The position numbers and the translations under genes are program-made. This document shows, piece after piece, positions 17,384 through 26,460 of a stretch of DNA of 64,000 bases; position 1 is the first letter of the stretch, and every line of letters starts with the position of its first letter. Location of the stretch: the NCBI GenBank assembly GCA_964384375.1, contig CAYLLN010000014.1, forward strand, positions 1 to 64,000, in the 5' to 3' direction. Below the pieces are notes generated by a model. That model saw nothing but the letters and a program-made list of their open reading frames with translations. It did not search any database and was not told the DNA's origin. The stretch is from CAYLLN01 sp964384375. GTDB lineage: Bacteria; Planctomycetota; Planctomycetia; Pirellulales; Pirellulaceae.

Positions 17384-18421
17384 ATGTTTCGCAGTATCGC
17401 TTGGCTTGCCGCACTGATGCTCGCGGCTGTTCCGTCGCTCGCCCTGGCGCAGACCACGGACCAGATCTTTCTGGTCAAAGGGATGCCGGCCAAGGGAGTC
17501 GTCACCGAAATGACGAAGGACGCCGTCACGCTCGATATGAGCGGCGTCGGCAGGCCGTTTGCTGTGAATGAAGTCCTCCGCGTCACATTCGTGGATGAGC
17601 CGAGCGAACTGGGCAACGCCCGCAACGCCGTGCAGCAGCGGAACTACTCGCTCGCTTTGCAAGAGCTGAAGAAGCTCGACGGCCAACCGCAGGACAACAA
17701 GTTCGTCACAGCCGATATCGCCTATTACAAGGCGCTCTGCACAGCCAAGTTGGCGATGACCGAAGGGGGAGACAAGCCGGCAGCCACGAAGATGCTTTTC
17801 GAATGGGCGAAGGCCAACCCAAACAATTATCACTTCTATCAGGCGGCCGAAGTGCTCGGCGATCTTTCGGTCGCGACCGGAAACTATGCCGAGGCAGCCA
17901 AGTATTACAACGGTCTGGCCGTCGCTCCGTGGGGCGACTACCAGATGCGCGGGAACAACGCCGTGGGCCGGGCTCTTTCGTCCGAGAAAAAGTTTCCCGA
18001 AGCCCTGGAAAAGTTCGACGCCGTGATTGCCAGCGAGCTCAACACGCCGGAAGCGACCGAGCAGAAGCAATTCGCCACCGTGGGCAAGGCGGTTTGCCTG
18101 GCGGAAACGGGCAAGGCTGACGAAGGGATCGCCATCCTGAACGACATCATCGCCAAGAACGACCCGACGGACGTGACTCTGTTCGCCCGGGCCTACAACG
18201 CCCTGGGCAATTGCTACCTGAAGACCAGCCGCCCTAAGGACGCACTGCGGGCGTTCCTGTTCACGGACATCCTCTTCTACGCCGATGCCGACTCGCATGC
18301 CGAGGCCCTGTATCGCCTGAGCAAGCTGTGGAACGACGTGAACCGCTCGGACCGGGCAGTGGCCGCCCGCAATACGCTACGCGAGCGTTACGCGGGGAGC
18401 ATTTGGGCCACGCAGGAATAG
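17384..18421 (+). CDS. Exported TPR-like protein
   Basis: The product is 345 residues from an ATG with an AGGAG site, 25 bases after the larger TPR gene. A signal peptide covers residues 1-22 (MFRSIAWLAALMLAAVPSLALA). A short beta-rich domain follows ('FLVKGMPAKGVVTEMTKDAVTLDM'), which looks SH3/Sm-like. The remainder has TPR-like helix pairs ('RNYSLALQELKKLDGQ', 'GNYAEAAKYYNGLAVAPWGDY', 'KFPEALEKFDAVI', 'RPKDALRAFLFTDILF'). It probably sits in the periplasm with the upstream TPR protein and the ExbB/ExbD motor. Confidence 0.82.
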   Translation: MFRSIAWLAALMLAAVPSLALAQTTDQIFLVKGMPAKGVVTEMTKDAVTLDMSGVGRPFAVNEVLRVTFVDEPSELGNARNAVQQRNYSLALQELKKLDGQPQDNKFVTADIAYYKALCTAKLAMTEGGDKPAATKMLFEWAKANPNNYHFYQAAEVLGDLSVATGNYAEAAKYYNGLAVAPWGDYQMRGNNAVGRALSSEKKFPEALEKFDAVIASELNTPEATEQKQFATVGKAVCLAETGKADEGIAILNDIIAKNDPTDVTLFARAYNALGNCYLKTSRPKDALRAFLFTDILFYADADSHAEALYRLSKLWNDVNRSDRAVAARNTLRERYAGSIWATQE

Positions 18422-18751
18422 TGATTGGGTAGCCGACCACGCTGCTAGGCGGTCCCCTCCTCGTCAAAACCGGAACTGGCGAAGCCCAGGCGCAAAAATC
18501 GCCCGCAAACTGCCGCGGCAGGTTCTTTACCGCGCGGCAAACGGGTAATTAGAATAATCCCTTTGCTTGTCCTGCTTTGCGGCGTGCCGGCTGAGGATCG
18601 TTTTTGAGTACGAGGACCTGCAAAGCGCATTTAGCAATCAGTCGTTCTCGCAATAAGTGGCAGCCCTGCGGCGGAATTGTTTCCCGTAGCAGCGCAATAC
18701 CAGTCAACATTCGTGCTACTAAGTCCATATAGGCGCAGGTGGGAGGATCGT
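18422..18751. other. Gap between TPR and exbB genes
   Basis: This 330-base region contains a weak stem (TGCCGCG 18511-18517 with CGCGGCA 18533-18539) and an AT-rich TTAGAATAAT at 18549-18558 that could be a -10. It may hold a separate promoter for the motor genes. No ORF is supported. Confidence 0.4.
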
Positions 18752-19579
18752 ATGCGGAGTCTTGGCGGGCAGTTGGCAAGCTGGAAAACGGCGGCCTTGT
18801 TTTTCGCGCTCACGGTCGCACTGGTCGGCGGAACCGAGCTCTTCTCGGCCTACACCGGTTGGGGCGCAAGCGTTGCTTCGGCTCAGGACGAACCGGCCGC
18901 GGAAGAACCCCCTGCCGCTGAGGAAGGGGGAGAGGAAGCCCCACAGCCCCGGCAAAGTTACCTGGCTTGGTTCTTCAATGCCTTAGGCATTCGCTACACG
19001 GTGGCGTTTCTGATCATTTCGTTCTCGTTCGTCGCGTTCCTCGTGATGAACCTGCTCAGCCTGCGTCGCGATGCGATCTGCCCGCGTCATCTGGCCGCTG
19101 CGTTTGAAGCGAACGTCAATGAAAAGAAGTTTCAGGAAGCATTCGACATCGCCAAGAACGATGATTCGATGCTCGGCCAGATGCTTGCCGCTGGCATGCA
19201 GAATCTGCAGCAAGGCTACCCCAAAGCCGTTGATGCCATGGGACAGATCGGCGAGGACGAAGGGCTGAAGCTCGAACAGCGGCTCTCTTACATCTCACTC
19301 ATTGGCTCGATCAGCCCGATGGTTGGTCTCCTGGGCACGGTGGATGGGATGGTCGCGTCGTTCCAGGTCATCGCCATCGCTGGTACCACACCGAAGGCGT
19401 CGGACCTTGCGGAAGGTATCTCGATGGCCCTCATCACGACGCTCGTGGGGTTGGTGCTCGCGATTCCCGCGATTATCGCCTTCAGCCTCATGAAGAACCG
19501 TCTCACCCGCCTCATTCTGGAAGTCGGCGTGCAGGCAGGCAATCTGATGAGCCCCTTCGAAAACATGGGCAAGAAGTAA
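18752..19579 (+). CDS. exbB: MotA/TolQ/ExbB-family proton channel
   Basis: The product is 275 residues from the ATG at 18752 with GGGAGG upstream. An N-terminal hydrophobic segment (about 12-31) is followed by an acidic Pro/Glu-rich linker ('DEPAAEEPPAAEEGGEEAPQP'). The first core helix is 'VAFLIISFSFVAFLVMNLL'. The conserved MotA_ExbB core covers about 175-265 ('SLIGSISPMVGLLGTVDGMVASF', 'AEGISMALITTLVGLVLAIPAII'). It should form the inner-membrane pentamer that couples proton flow to motion of ExbD. The two following genes encode ExbD proteins. Confidence 0.92.
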   Translation: MRSLGGQLASWKTAALFFALTVALVGGTELFSAYTGWGASVASAQDEPAAEEPPAAEEGGEEAPQPRQSYLAWFFNALGIRYTVAFLIISFSFVAFLVMNLLSLRRDAICPRHLAAAFEANVNEKKFQEAFDIAKNDDSMLGQMLAAGMQNLQQGYPKAVDAMGQIGEDEGLKLEQRLSYISLIGSISPMVGLLGTVDGMVASFQVIAIAGTTPKASDLAEGISMALITTLVGLVLAIPAIIAFSLMKNRLTRLILEVGVQAGNLMSPFENMGKK

Positions 19580-19604
19580 TCGCTCGTCAGCTGGAGAAGC
19601 GACC

Positions 19605-20051
19605 ATGCGCATCAAAAGCCGCGGCGCCGAAGCGCTCGACATCGACATGACGCCGATGATCGACATGACGTTTCAGCTCATTGCGTTTTTCATGATCTTG
19701 ATCAATTTCGACGCCAGCGAGCAGGACGATCGGATTCAGCTCCCTTCGAGCCAGCTCGCGAAGCCGCCGGAGGCGCCGCTCGAAACACCGATCACGATTC
19801 AGCTCACCAAGAAGGGCGAGGTGATCGTCGGTGGGCAGTCATACGCCAACCCCGATGCGATCAAGCCGATTCTGAACAACGAGCGGTACGTCCTCGAATC
19901 GCAGGACCGCTCGGCCGCCAGCGCCACGATCGTGATCCGGGCGCACAAGGACGCGAAGACGGGCCTCGTGCAGAACCTCATCAAAGTTTGCCAGCAAGCC
20001 GAGTTCGAGAAATTCACGCTGCGGGCCAAGGAAGACGTCGGGAACAACTAA
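19605..20051 (+). CDS. exbD: ExbD/TolR-family protein, copy 1
   Basis: The product is 148 residues. The N-terminus is cytoplasmic and carries the signature 'IDMTPMIDMTFQLIAFFMIL', with the proton-pathway Asp in the single transmembrane helix. The periplasmic domain ('ITIQLTKKGEVIVGGQSYA', 'IVIRAHKDAKTGLVQNLIKVCQQAEF') has the standard ExbD fold. It is 25 bases after exbB and 6 bases before the second exbD. Having two non-identical ExbD proteins per ExbB is common in planctomycetes and suggests a heterodimer inside the pentamer. Confidence 0.92.
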   Translation: MRIKSRGAEALDIDMTPMIDMTFQLIAFFMILINFDASEQDDRIQLPSSQLAKPPEAPLETPITIQLTKKGEVIVGGQSYANPDAIKPILNNERYVLESQDRSAASATIVIRAHKDAKTGLVQNLIKVCQQAEFEKFTLRAKEDVGNN

Positions 20052-20057
20052 CGAGCC

Positions 20058-20555
20058 ATGTCACTCAAGATCAAACGCCGGGGTTTGTCGGATAAGATTC
20101 CGATCGACATGACCCCCATGATCGACATCGTCTTTCAGCTCCTGACGTTCTTCATCATGACGTTGAAGATCGCTTCGGTCGAAGGGGATTTCAACATCAA
20201 GATGCCCCTCTCCGCTCCTCGGGCCGGCAATCCCGATCCGAACCAGCTTCCTCCGCTCAAGTTGCGGATGCAGGCGAACGCCAACGGCGACTGCACGAAC
20301 CTGGTTCTCGGCGAACGATCGTTCAACGGACCTGAGAGCGAGCGCTGGGATCAATTGCACAACTACGTCGCCAGCGTCGTTGGCGAAGGGAGCGCCGCCC
20401 AATCGGCCGAGGTCGAGCTCGACTGCGACTACAACTTGAACTACGAAAACGTCATCAAGGCGATCACCGCGGTTTCTGGTCGTGTCGGCGCCGACGGGCA
20501 GGTGATCAAGCTCGTCGAGAAGATCAAGTTTTCGCCACGGGGACTCAATCCGTAG
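20058..20555 (+). CDS. exbD: ExbD/TolR-family protein, copy 2
   Basis: The product is 165 residues. The N-terminal signature 'IDMTPMIDIVFQLLTFFIM' keeps the essential Asp. The periplasmic part is longer than in copy 1 and differs in sequence, with an insertion carrying two cysteines ('NGDCTN', 'ELDCDYN'). It ends with 'VIKLVEKIKFSPRG'. The gene lies 6 bases after copy 1, so the three motor genes form one transcript. The divergence between copies suggests separate partners for each. Confidence 0.9.
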   Translation: MSLKIKRRGLSDKIPIDMTPMIDIVFQLLTFFIMTLKIASVEGDFNIKMPLSAPRAGNPDPNQLPPLKLRMQANANGDCTNLVLGERSFNGPESERWDQLHNYVASVVGEGSAAQSAEVELDCDYNLNYENVIKAITAVSGRVGADGQVIKLVEKIKFSPRGLNP

Positions 20556-20571
20556 GCGCGAGTTTCGCCGA

Positions 20572-20952
20572 TTAGTTTCCGCTCTTCAGTGCCCGGACCC
20601 ATTTCTCCACCAGGGCGATGGCCGCGTCCTCCATCCGCCCTGCCGGCGGCATTTGGTAGTCGTCCTCCTGATAGCGGATCGCCCGCAGGAGGAAGCTGTT
20701 TTCAACGTCGCCGGGAACGACTGCCGGACCGGTCTCGCCCCCTTTCAGAATCTGCTCGAGCGTTTCAAGCTTCAGATTCCCCTTCAGCTCGTCGGCTTTG
20801 GCCGAGTGGCACTCGAAGCACTTCCGCTCGAAGAGCGGGCGGACAGATTTCTTGAAGAGCTCCGCGGGATCGTCGGCTGCCGCGAGCGCCGTCGCGAGGG
20901 CCGTTTGGGCAAACACGATCGTGAGGAAGCCTCGCAGGACGGGGTATCTCAT
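20572..20952 (-). CDS. Stand-alone PSCyt1-type cytochrome c
   Basis: The product is 126 residues. A signal peptide covers residues about 1-25. The mature part is a planctomycete cytochrome C domain: 'LFKKSVRPLFERKCFECHSAKADELKGNLKLET', with heme motif CFECH and a distal 'YQMPP' that can give the Met ligand. Usually this domain is the N-terminal part of a DUF1549/DUF1553 protein of 700-1000 residues; here it stops after the cytochrome. It is divergent from a DUF1501 gene with a shared 150-base promoter region. It could be an electron carrier for the neighbouring Tat-exported proteins or a remnant. Confidence 0.85.
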   Translation of the reverse strand: MRYPVLRGFLTIVFAQTALATALAAADDPAELFKKSVRPLFERKCFECHSAKADELKGNLKLETLEQILKGGETGPAVVPGDVENSFLLRAIRYQEDDYQMPPAGRMEDAAIALVEKWVRALKSGN

Positions 20953-21102
20953 GCGGCCATTATGCATGGGGAGGTGCGGCATTCACAACTCACAACTTGC
21001 GGCCGCGAGACATTATCTTTCGCTGGCATTTTGCCCCGGCATCTGCTCCAATCAGCAGTTGCTGATTTGTTCCAGGCGGACGATTCGAGCCGAGGACTTG
21101 CC

Positions 21103-22491
21103 ATGCTCCACCGCCGCGATGCCATGATCCGCTTGGGGCAGGTTGCCCTCGGCGGGCTTTCGCTCCCCGGTTTGCTGGCCGCGAACGAAGCGGCTCCGGC
21201 TCGCCGCTCGGCAGACGGTTTCGGCAAAGGGAAATCGTGCATCCTCGTCTATCTCTGGGGCGGCCCGCCGCAGCAGGACACGTTCGACCCCAAGCCCGAC
21301 GCTCCCGACGGCGTGAAGAGCCCCTTCCTGCCGATCAGCACAGCCGTCCCTGGTATTCAAATCTGCGACCAGCTGCCGCAAATCGCCAAACAGACCGACA
21401 AGCTGGCGATCATTCGCTCATTCACGCACCCGAGCAACCAGCACGAGGTTGGTGTCTATCACACGCTGACTGGCAAGATCGACAACACGCTCGTCGTGCC
21501 GCGGAATCAGCGAAGCCGCCGCGACTTTCCGATGATCGGCAGCACGGTCTCGTATTTTTCTCCGCCGGGCGATCTTCCCGCGGTGGCCACGATTCCGCGG
21601 CCGATCGGGCACGACGGCGTCGTCTATACCGGAACCTATGCCGGCTTTCTCGGTCCGCAGCACGACCCGCTCGAACTGCAGGCGCCGGCCGAAGTGAACG
21701 AGAAAGCCCCGCACGGTCTCGACTTGCCCGCCGGCTGGGACGCTCATCGCCTGCAATCGCGCGTCGGCCTGCTGAAGACCGTCGAGCAGTTCGACCGCCT
21801 CAACCAGCAGCATGCCCAAAAGCTCGCCGGCCTGTCGCAATTCCGTGAGCAGGCGTTCCGGATGCTCACCAGCTCTGCCGCGAAGGACGCGTTCGACCTC
21901 TCGAAAGAAACCGATCAGCTTCGCGACTGCTACGGCCGGAACGAATATGGTGAATCGTTCCTGCTCGCCCGCCGCCTCGTCGAAGCGGGCGTGCGCCTCG
22001 TCACGATCGTCTGGTACTACGTCTGCAAAGACGGCAACGTAGCCAACGTCTGGGACAATCACGGCGGCACCGGCTCGCTCGGGGGCATCACCGGCTATCA
22101 GATGCTCAAAGAGAAGTATTGCCTGCCGCCGCTCGACCAGGGCTATTCGGCCCTGATCGAGGATCTGGCCCAGCGGCAGCAGCTCGATCACACGCTCGTC
22201 GCCATGCTGGGCGAATTCGGCCGCACGCCGAAGATCAACGCCACCGCGGGGCGCGACCATTGGGGACCGTGTCAGTCGGTGGTGCTGGCCGGCGGTGGCA
22301 TCCGCGGCGGGCAGGTCTATGGCGCGAGCGACAAGACGGCAGCGTATCCAACCGACAAGCCGGTGAAGCCCGAAGATATGATCGCGACCATTTATCACTC
22401 GCTCGGCATCGCTCCGGACGCGATGCTGTACGACCAGTCGCGCCGCCCTCATCGCGCTTGCGAAGGGGAGCCGCTCGTTGCATTATTCTAG
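21103..22491 (+). CDS. DUF1501 protein with Tat-like signal
   Basis: The product is 462 residues from the ATG at 21103 (AGGA upstream). The N-terminus 'LHRRDAMIRLGQVALGGLSL' is a twin-arginine leader. The body has all DUF1501 landmarks: 'CILVYLWGGPPQQDTFDPKP', 'LAIIRSFTHPSNQHEVGVY', 'ESFLLARRLVEAGVRLVTIVW', 'WDNHGG' and 'LVAMLGEFGRTPKIN..GRDHWG'. The family belongs to the alkaline phosphatase/sulfatase-like superfamily; its metal-binding His and Asp residues are present. The substrate is unknown. It sits 34 bases before the EutBC fusion gene, so the two are likely co-transcribed. Confidence 0.9.
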   Translation: MLHRRDAMIRLGQVALGGLSLPGLLAANEAAPARRSADGFGKGKSCILVYLWGGPPQQDTFDPKPDAPDGVKSPFLPISTAVPGIQICDQLPQIAKQTDKLAIIRSFTHPSNQHEVGVYHTLTGKIDNTLVVPRNQRSRRDFPMIGSTVSYFSPPGDLPAVATIPRPIGHDGVVYTGTYAGFLGPQHDPLELQAPAEVNEKAPHGLDLPAGWDAHRLQSRVGLLKTVEQFDRLNQQHAQKLAGLSQFREQAFRMLTSSAAKDAFDLSKETDQLRDCYGRNEYGESFLLARRLVEAGVRLVTIVWYYVCKDGNVANVWDNHGGTGSLGGITGYQMLKEKYCLPPLDQGYSALIEDLAQRQQLDHTLVAMLGEFGRTPKINATAGRDHWGPCQSVVLAGGGIRGGQVYGASDKTAAYPTDKPVKPEDMIATIYHSLGIAPDAMLYDQSRRPHRACEGEPLVALF

Positions 22492-22525
22492 TGGCGGGCG
22501 AGCTGGCAATTCCTGAGCTGACGAC

Positions 22526-24826
22526 ATGTTGAGCCGCCGAGCATTTATTCAGACCGGTTTGGGGAGTGCGGCAGGCATCTCGCTCGCGGCGCGGCTTAGC
22601 TTGCCAAGCGCCTGCGCCGCCCCGCCGCTTCCACCATCGCTGGCCGATGCTCAGCCGGGTGAAGATCTCTTTGCCTACATCCAGCGCCGCAAAGGGGCCT
22701 TCGACGCGCCGCTCTACAAGCAAGTGCTCGGCGCGGCCAACGCCTTCAAAGAAGGGGATGAGATCATCGGCATCGCGGCTGCCGATGAAACCTCGCGATT
22801 GGCCGCGCGCAAGCTGCTTGCCAACACTCGCCTGCGCGATCTCGATGCTCACCCGCCGCTGGAAGACGATCTCTACCGACTGCTGCAAAAAAGCCTGGAT
22901 GCAGCGTCTGCGGCCAAGTCTGCGCACTTCACGCTTGGCGAACTCAAGCAGCTGCTTCTCACACAGACCGAGGACGCGATTCGCCCTCTCATGCCGGGCC
23001 TGTCGAGCGATACGATCGGCTGCCTGGTCAAACTCCTCAGCAATGAGGAGCTGATCGCGATTGGGAAGAAGATTTTCAATCCACTCCCCGGCAGCCAGAT
23101 TGGGGCGAAGGGGTATCTGGGCGCGCGTATTCAGCCCAATTCGCCGACCGACAACGTCAGCGATATCCAGTGGCAAGTCTTCGACGGCTTTGCCTACGCC
23201 GTGGGGGACGTGGTCCTGGGGACCAATCCCGTTTCGAGCGATTCCGCCTCGGTCGCGGCGATCGAGCGAACGCTGCAGGAAGTGCTCGCCACGTTTGGCC
23301 TCACGACCGTTCTGCCGCACTGCGTGCTCTCGCACATCGACGTGCAAGCGGCCGTGGAAAAGACGCAGCCCGGCAGCACGGGAGTCTGGTTTCAAAGCAT
23401 TGCCGGCAGCGACTCGGCCAACGCTACGTTCGACATCTCGCTCGACAAGATGCTCGCGTATGCCGACAGCCGCGACGGCCAGTTCGGTCTGTACTTTGAA
23501 ACGGGACAAGGGGCCGATTTCACCAACGGCCACGATCACGGCTACGACATGGTCCTGCACGAAGCCCGTAAATACGGCTTCGCGCGGGCGCTTGCTCAGC
23601 GAGTCCAGGCGGCTCAGACCCGTGCGGGGAGTCCGTTTTCGCCGTGGGTGCATCTGAACGACGTGGCCGGTTTCATCGGACCGGAGGTCTTTCGCACGCG
23701 CGAGCAGCTCGTTCGCTGCTGCCTGGAAGACATCGTCATGGGGAAACTGCACGGACTCTGCCTGGGGCTCGATGTCTGCTCGACGCTGCACATGGAGGTT
23801 TCGCTCGACGATCTGGATTGGTGCCTCGATCGCATCCTGCCGGCCAACCCCGCGTACCTGATGGCCTTGCCGACGAAGATCGACCCGATGCTCGGCTATC
23901 TCACGACCGGCTTTCAGGATCACGTGCGGCTGCGCGAGAAGTTCGGCTATCGGGTGAACGACCGGATGTGGCAGTTCTTTCAGGAGATCGAGATTCTCGA
24001 CACCAGCGGCCGCCCGACCGAGCATTTCGGAGATCCGCTCTGGGTTTATGTGAAATATCGGCGGGAGAAGGGGGATGGTCGGAGCAACGACGAGATTCGC
24101 CGCGAAGGGGAGCAGCAGATCGCGGCCGTCCGCAGCCGGGGCGTCTTCCTCGCTCAAGGACACGGGCCAAAGCCCTGGGATCTTGCGCCGGAGCTCGACG
24201 CCGACATCCGGCGGATCTACGTCGATGCGAAGAAGTCGCTGCTCGTCGAACTCACGCCCGAGTTCATTCGGCAAGTGCCCGATGCGCTCGCACTGCAAAC
24301 CAAGTCGCGCGATCGGGACGACTACATCCTGCACCCCGTGACCGGCGAACAACTGAGCGACGACTCGCTGGCCGCTGTGGTCGAACTGCGCCGCCGCCAC
24401 GCAGGCAAGTTCGACGTGCAGATCGTCGTTTCCGACGGCCTCAACGCGCTTTCAATCATGGACCCCGGCCACCTCTCGCCGTTTCTGAAGCAGCTGCGGG
24501 CGGGACTTGAGCGAGCTGGCTATCGTCCCGCGCTGGAGAACATTGTCGTCACTTCGGGGCGGGTGCGGGCCGGCTATCGCATCGGTGAGTCGCTGTTCGG
24601 CAAGTTGACCGGCCCGCGGACGCTCCTGCACGTGATTGGCGAACGGCCCGGCACTGGCCACCATACCTTCTCGGTCTATCTCACGCGTGCGGACGGGGCG
24701 GACTGGGGCAAGCCGAAGCAGATCGACCATAACCTGACCAAGGTCGTCTCCGGCATTGCTGCCACCGCTCTCTTGCCGCAGGCCGGCGCGGACGAAACCG
24801 TGCGAATTCTAAAGGCTTTGGACTGA
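22526..24826 (+). CDS. eutBC: Fused ethanolamine ammonia-lyase EutB-EutC with Tat-like leader
   Basis: The product is 766 residues. Residues 1-32 look like a Tat signal ('SRRAFIQTGLGSAAG', cleavage near A-C-A). Residues about 45-500 are the EutB TIM barrel: R201-x-Q203 in 'ARIQPNSPTDN', N234 in 'GTNPV', E325 in 'YFETGQG' and D416 in 'GLDVCST' match the substrate residues known in the E. coli enzyme. Residues about 560-766 are EutC ('VQIVVSDGLNALSI', 'RVRAGYRIGESLFG', 'HVIGERPGTGHHTFSVYLT'). The enzyme should cleave ethanolamine to acetaldehyde and ammonia with adenosylcobalamin. No eutA reactivase or microcompartment gene is in the window. Fusion and leader are read directly; export is inferred. 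Confidence 0.9.
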   Translation: MLSRRAFIQTGLGSAAGISLAARLSLPSACAAPPLPPSLADAQPGEDLFAYIQRRKGAFDAPLYKQVLGAANAFKEGDEIIGIAAADETSRLAARKLLANTRLRDLDAHPPLEDDLYRLLQKSLDAASAAKSAHFTLGELKQLLLTQTEDAIRPLMPGLSSDTIGCLVKLLSNEELIAIGKKIFNPLPGSQIGAKGYLGARIQPNSPTDNVSDIQWQVFDGFAYAVGDVVLGTNPVSSDSASVAAIERTLQEVLATFGLTTVLPHCVLSHIDVQAAVEKTQPGSTGVWFQSIAGSDSANATFDISLDKMLAYADSRDGQFGLYFETGQGADFTNGHDHGYDMVLHEARKYGFARALAQRVQAAQTRAGSPFSPWVHLNDVAGFIGPEVFRTREQLVRCCLEDIVMGKLHGLCLGLDVCSTLHMEVSLDDLDWCLDRILPANPAYLMALPTKIDPMLGYLTTGFQDHVRLREKFGYRVNDRMWQFFQEIEILDTSGRPTEHFGDPLWVYVKYRREKGDGRSNDEIRREGEQQIAAVRSRGVFLAQGHGPKPWDLAPELDADIRRIYVDAKKSLLVELTPEFIRQVPDALALQTKSRDRDDYILHPVTGEQLSDDSLAAVVELRRRHAGKFDVQIVVSDGLNALSIMDPGHLSPFLKQLRAGLERAGYRPALENIVVTSGRVRAGYRIGESLFGKLTGPRTLLHVIGERPGTGHHTFSVYLTRADGADWGKPKQIDHNLTKVVSGIAATALLPQAGADETVRILKALD

Positions 24827-24917
24827 GTCTGCAGGGTCTCGGGTGTTTGACCGATACGGTCCGAGTGTGGACAATCCCGTTGGTCATTGCCCAAAAGAGA
24901 GCCGGAGGTTGATCGTC

Positions 24918-26432
24918 ATGTTCGCACCGATCTCGTTGTTGCCAGCCACACTTCGCCCGTTCATTTCGCTGGCCGCTCTTTCGGTCTGGGTTGTCGCCGC
25001 CGGCTTCGGATCGCCCTTCTCGCAAGCGGCGGAACCGACATCCCGTCCCAACATCGTCTTCATTCTGGCCGACGATTTGGGTTGGACCGATCTCGGCTGC
25101 CAGGGGTCGAATTACTACGAGACGCCCAACATCGACCGGCTGGCGGCGAGCGGAATGCGATTCACCGATGGCTATACGTGCGGGCCGAATTGCCAGCCGA
25201 CGCGGGCGGCTCTCTTGAGCGGGCAGTATGCACCGCGGACGGGCGTCTATACCGTCGGCGGCACCGACCGCTTCAACACGAATAGCCGGCCGCTTGTGCC
25301 AGTCGAGAACGTGACCGAGCTTTCGACCGAGAAGATCACGATCGCCGAGTCGCTGAAGAAGGCCGGCTACGCGACGGGAATGTTCGGCAAGTGGCACCTG
25401 GGGAATGGCACCGGCCACCATCCGCGCGACCAGGGTTTCGACGAGGCGATTGTCAGCATGGGGCAGCATTTCAATTTCAACACGAATCCGAAAGTTGATG
25501 TGCCGGAGGGGGCGTACCTGGCCGACTTTCTGACCGACAAAGCGGTCGATTTTCTAGAGCGACACAAGGATGGCCCGTTCTTCCTTTATCTGCCGCACTT
25601 TGGCGTTCACTCGCCGCACGAGGCGAAGCCGGAGATGATCGCCCGGTTCAAGGAGAAGGCCGCGGCGGGTGGCCATCGCGATCCGACGTACGCGGCGATG
25701 ATCGCGAGCGTCGATGAAAGCGTCGGCCGCGTGCTGGCCAAACTCGACGAGCTGAAGCTGACGGAGAATACGCTCGTGATCTTCTCGTCGGACAACGGAG
25801 GCGTCGGCGGCTATGCGGCTGCGGGCGTGCCGAAGGCGGGTGGCATCACCGACAATGCACCGCTGCGGGGCGGCAAAGGGATGCTCTACGAAGGGGGCGT
25901 ACGGGTGCCGTACGTGTTCGCGTGGAAAGGGAAAATTCAGCCCGGTGTAACGTGTCGCGAGCCGATCCTGAGCGTCGATCTGTATCCGACGCTGCTGGAA
26001 CTGGCCGGTGCGAAGCCGCCGCCGGACTATCCGCTGGACGGCACAAGTTACGTTTCGCTGCTCAAGTCGGATGGCTCGGCAAAGCTAAGCCGAGAGGCGA
26101 TTTATTGGCATTTTCCCGGCTATCTCGGCGCTGGAGCCGACGCCTGGCGCACCACGCCCGCCGGGGCGATTCGCGTCGGCGACTACAAGCTGCTTGAGTT
26201 CTTTGAGGATGGCCGTCTGGAGCTGTATCACCTGCGCGACGACCTTGGGCAAAAGAACGACCTCGCGAAGTCGCAGCCGGACAAGGTTAAAGAGCTGCAC
26301 GAGAAGCTCGTGGCGTGGCGAACTTCGATCAATGCGCCGCTGCCGACGAAGCGCGAGCCGGGGCAAACGAGCCCCGCCAAGGCAAAGGGGAAAGGGAAGA
26401 AGGCGGGGAAACGGAAGGCGAAGGCTGAGTAG
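24918..26432 (+). CDS. Exported sulfatase (arylsulfatase family)
   Basis: The product is 504 residues from the ATG at 24918, which has GGAGG at the right distance. A signal peptide covers residues about 1-38. The metal-binding 'ILADDLGWTDLG' holds D52-D53, and the modification motif is C92-Q-P-T-R96, so Cys92 should become formylglycine. Later 'GMFGKWHLG' and 'SDNGG' supply further active-site residues. The tail is Lys-rich. It probably removes sulfate from marine or plant polysaccharides in the periplasm. It follows the eutBC gene after 91 bases, so joint transcription is possible but not shown. Confidence 0.92.
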   Translation: MFAPISLLPATLRPFISLAALSVWVVAAGFGSPFSQAAEPTSRPNIVFILADDLGWTDLGCQGSNYYETPNIDRLAASGMRFTDGYTCGPNCQPTRAALLSGQYAPRTGVYTVGGTDRFNTNSRPLVPVENVTELSTEKITIAESLKKAGYATGMFGKWHLGNGTGHHPRDQGFDEAIVSMGQHFNFNTNPKVDVPEGAYLADFLTDKAVDFLERHKDGPFFLYLPHFGVHSPHEAKPEMIARFKEKAAAGGHRDPTYAAMIASVDESVGRVLAKLDELKLTENTLVIFSSDNGGVGGYAAAGVPKAGGITDNAPLRGGKGMLYEGGVRVPYVFAWKGKIQPGVTCREPILSVDLYPTLLELAGAKPPPDYPLDGTSYVSLLKSDGSAKLSREAIYWHFPGYLGAGADAWRTTPAGAIRVGDYKLLEFFEDGRLELYHLRDDLGQKNDLAKSQPDKVKELHEKLVAWRTSINAPLPTKREPGQTSPAKAKGKGKKAGKRKAKAE

Positions 26433-26460
26433 GATCGTTGCCGGCAGTCGAGGGCTAACG

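Noticed and set aside
22235..24400. 721-codon minus-strand frame opposite eutBC
   Set aside because: It is antisense to a clear conserved enzyme, is rich in Arg/Ala/Gly and has no domain; GC-rich third positions produce such shadows.
22526..24826. Possibility of an ethanolamine microcompartment operon
   Set aside because: No shell protein, EutA, aldehyde dehydrogenase or transporter gene is adjacent.
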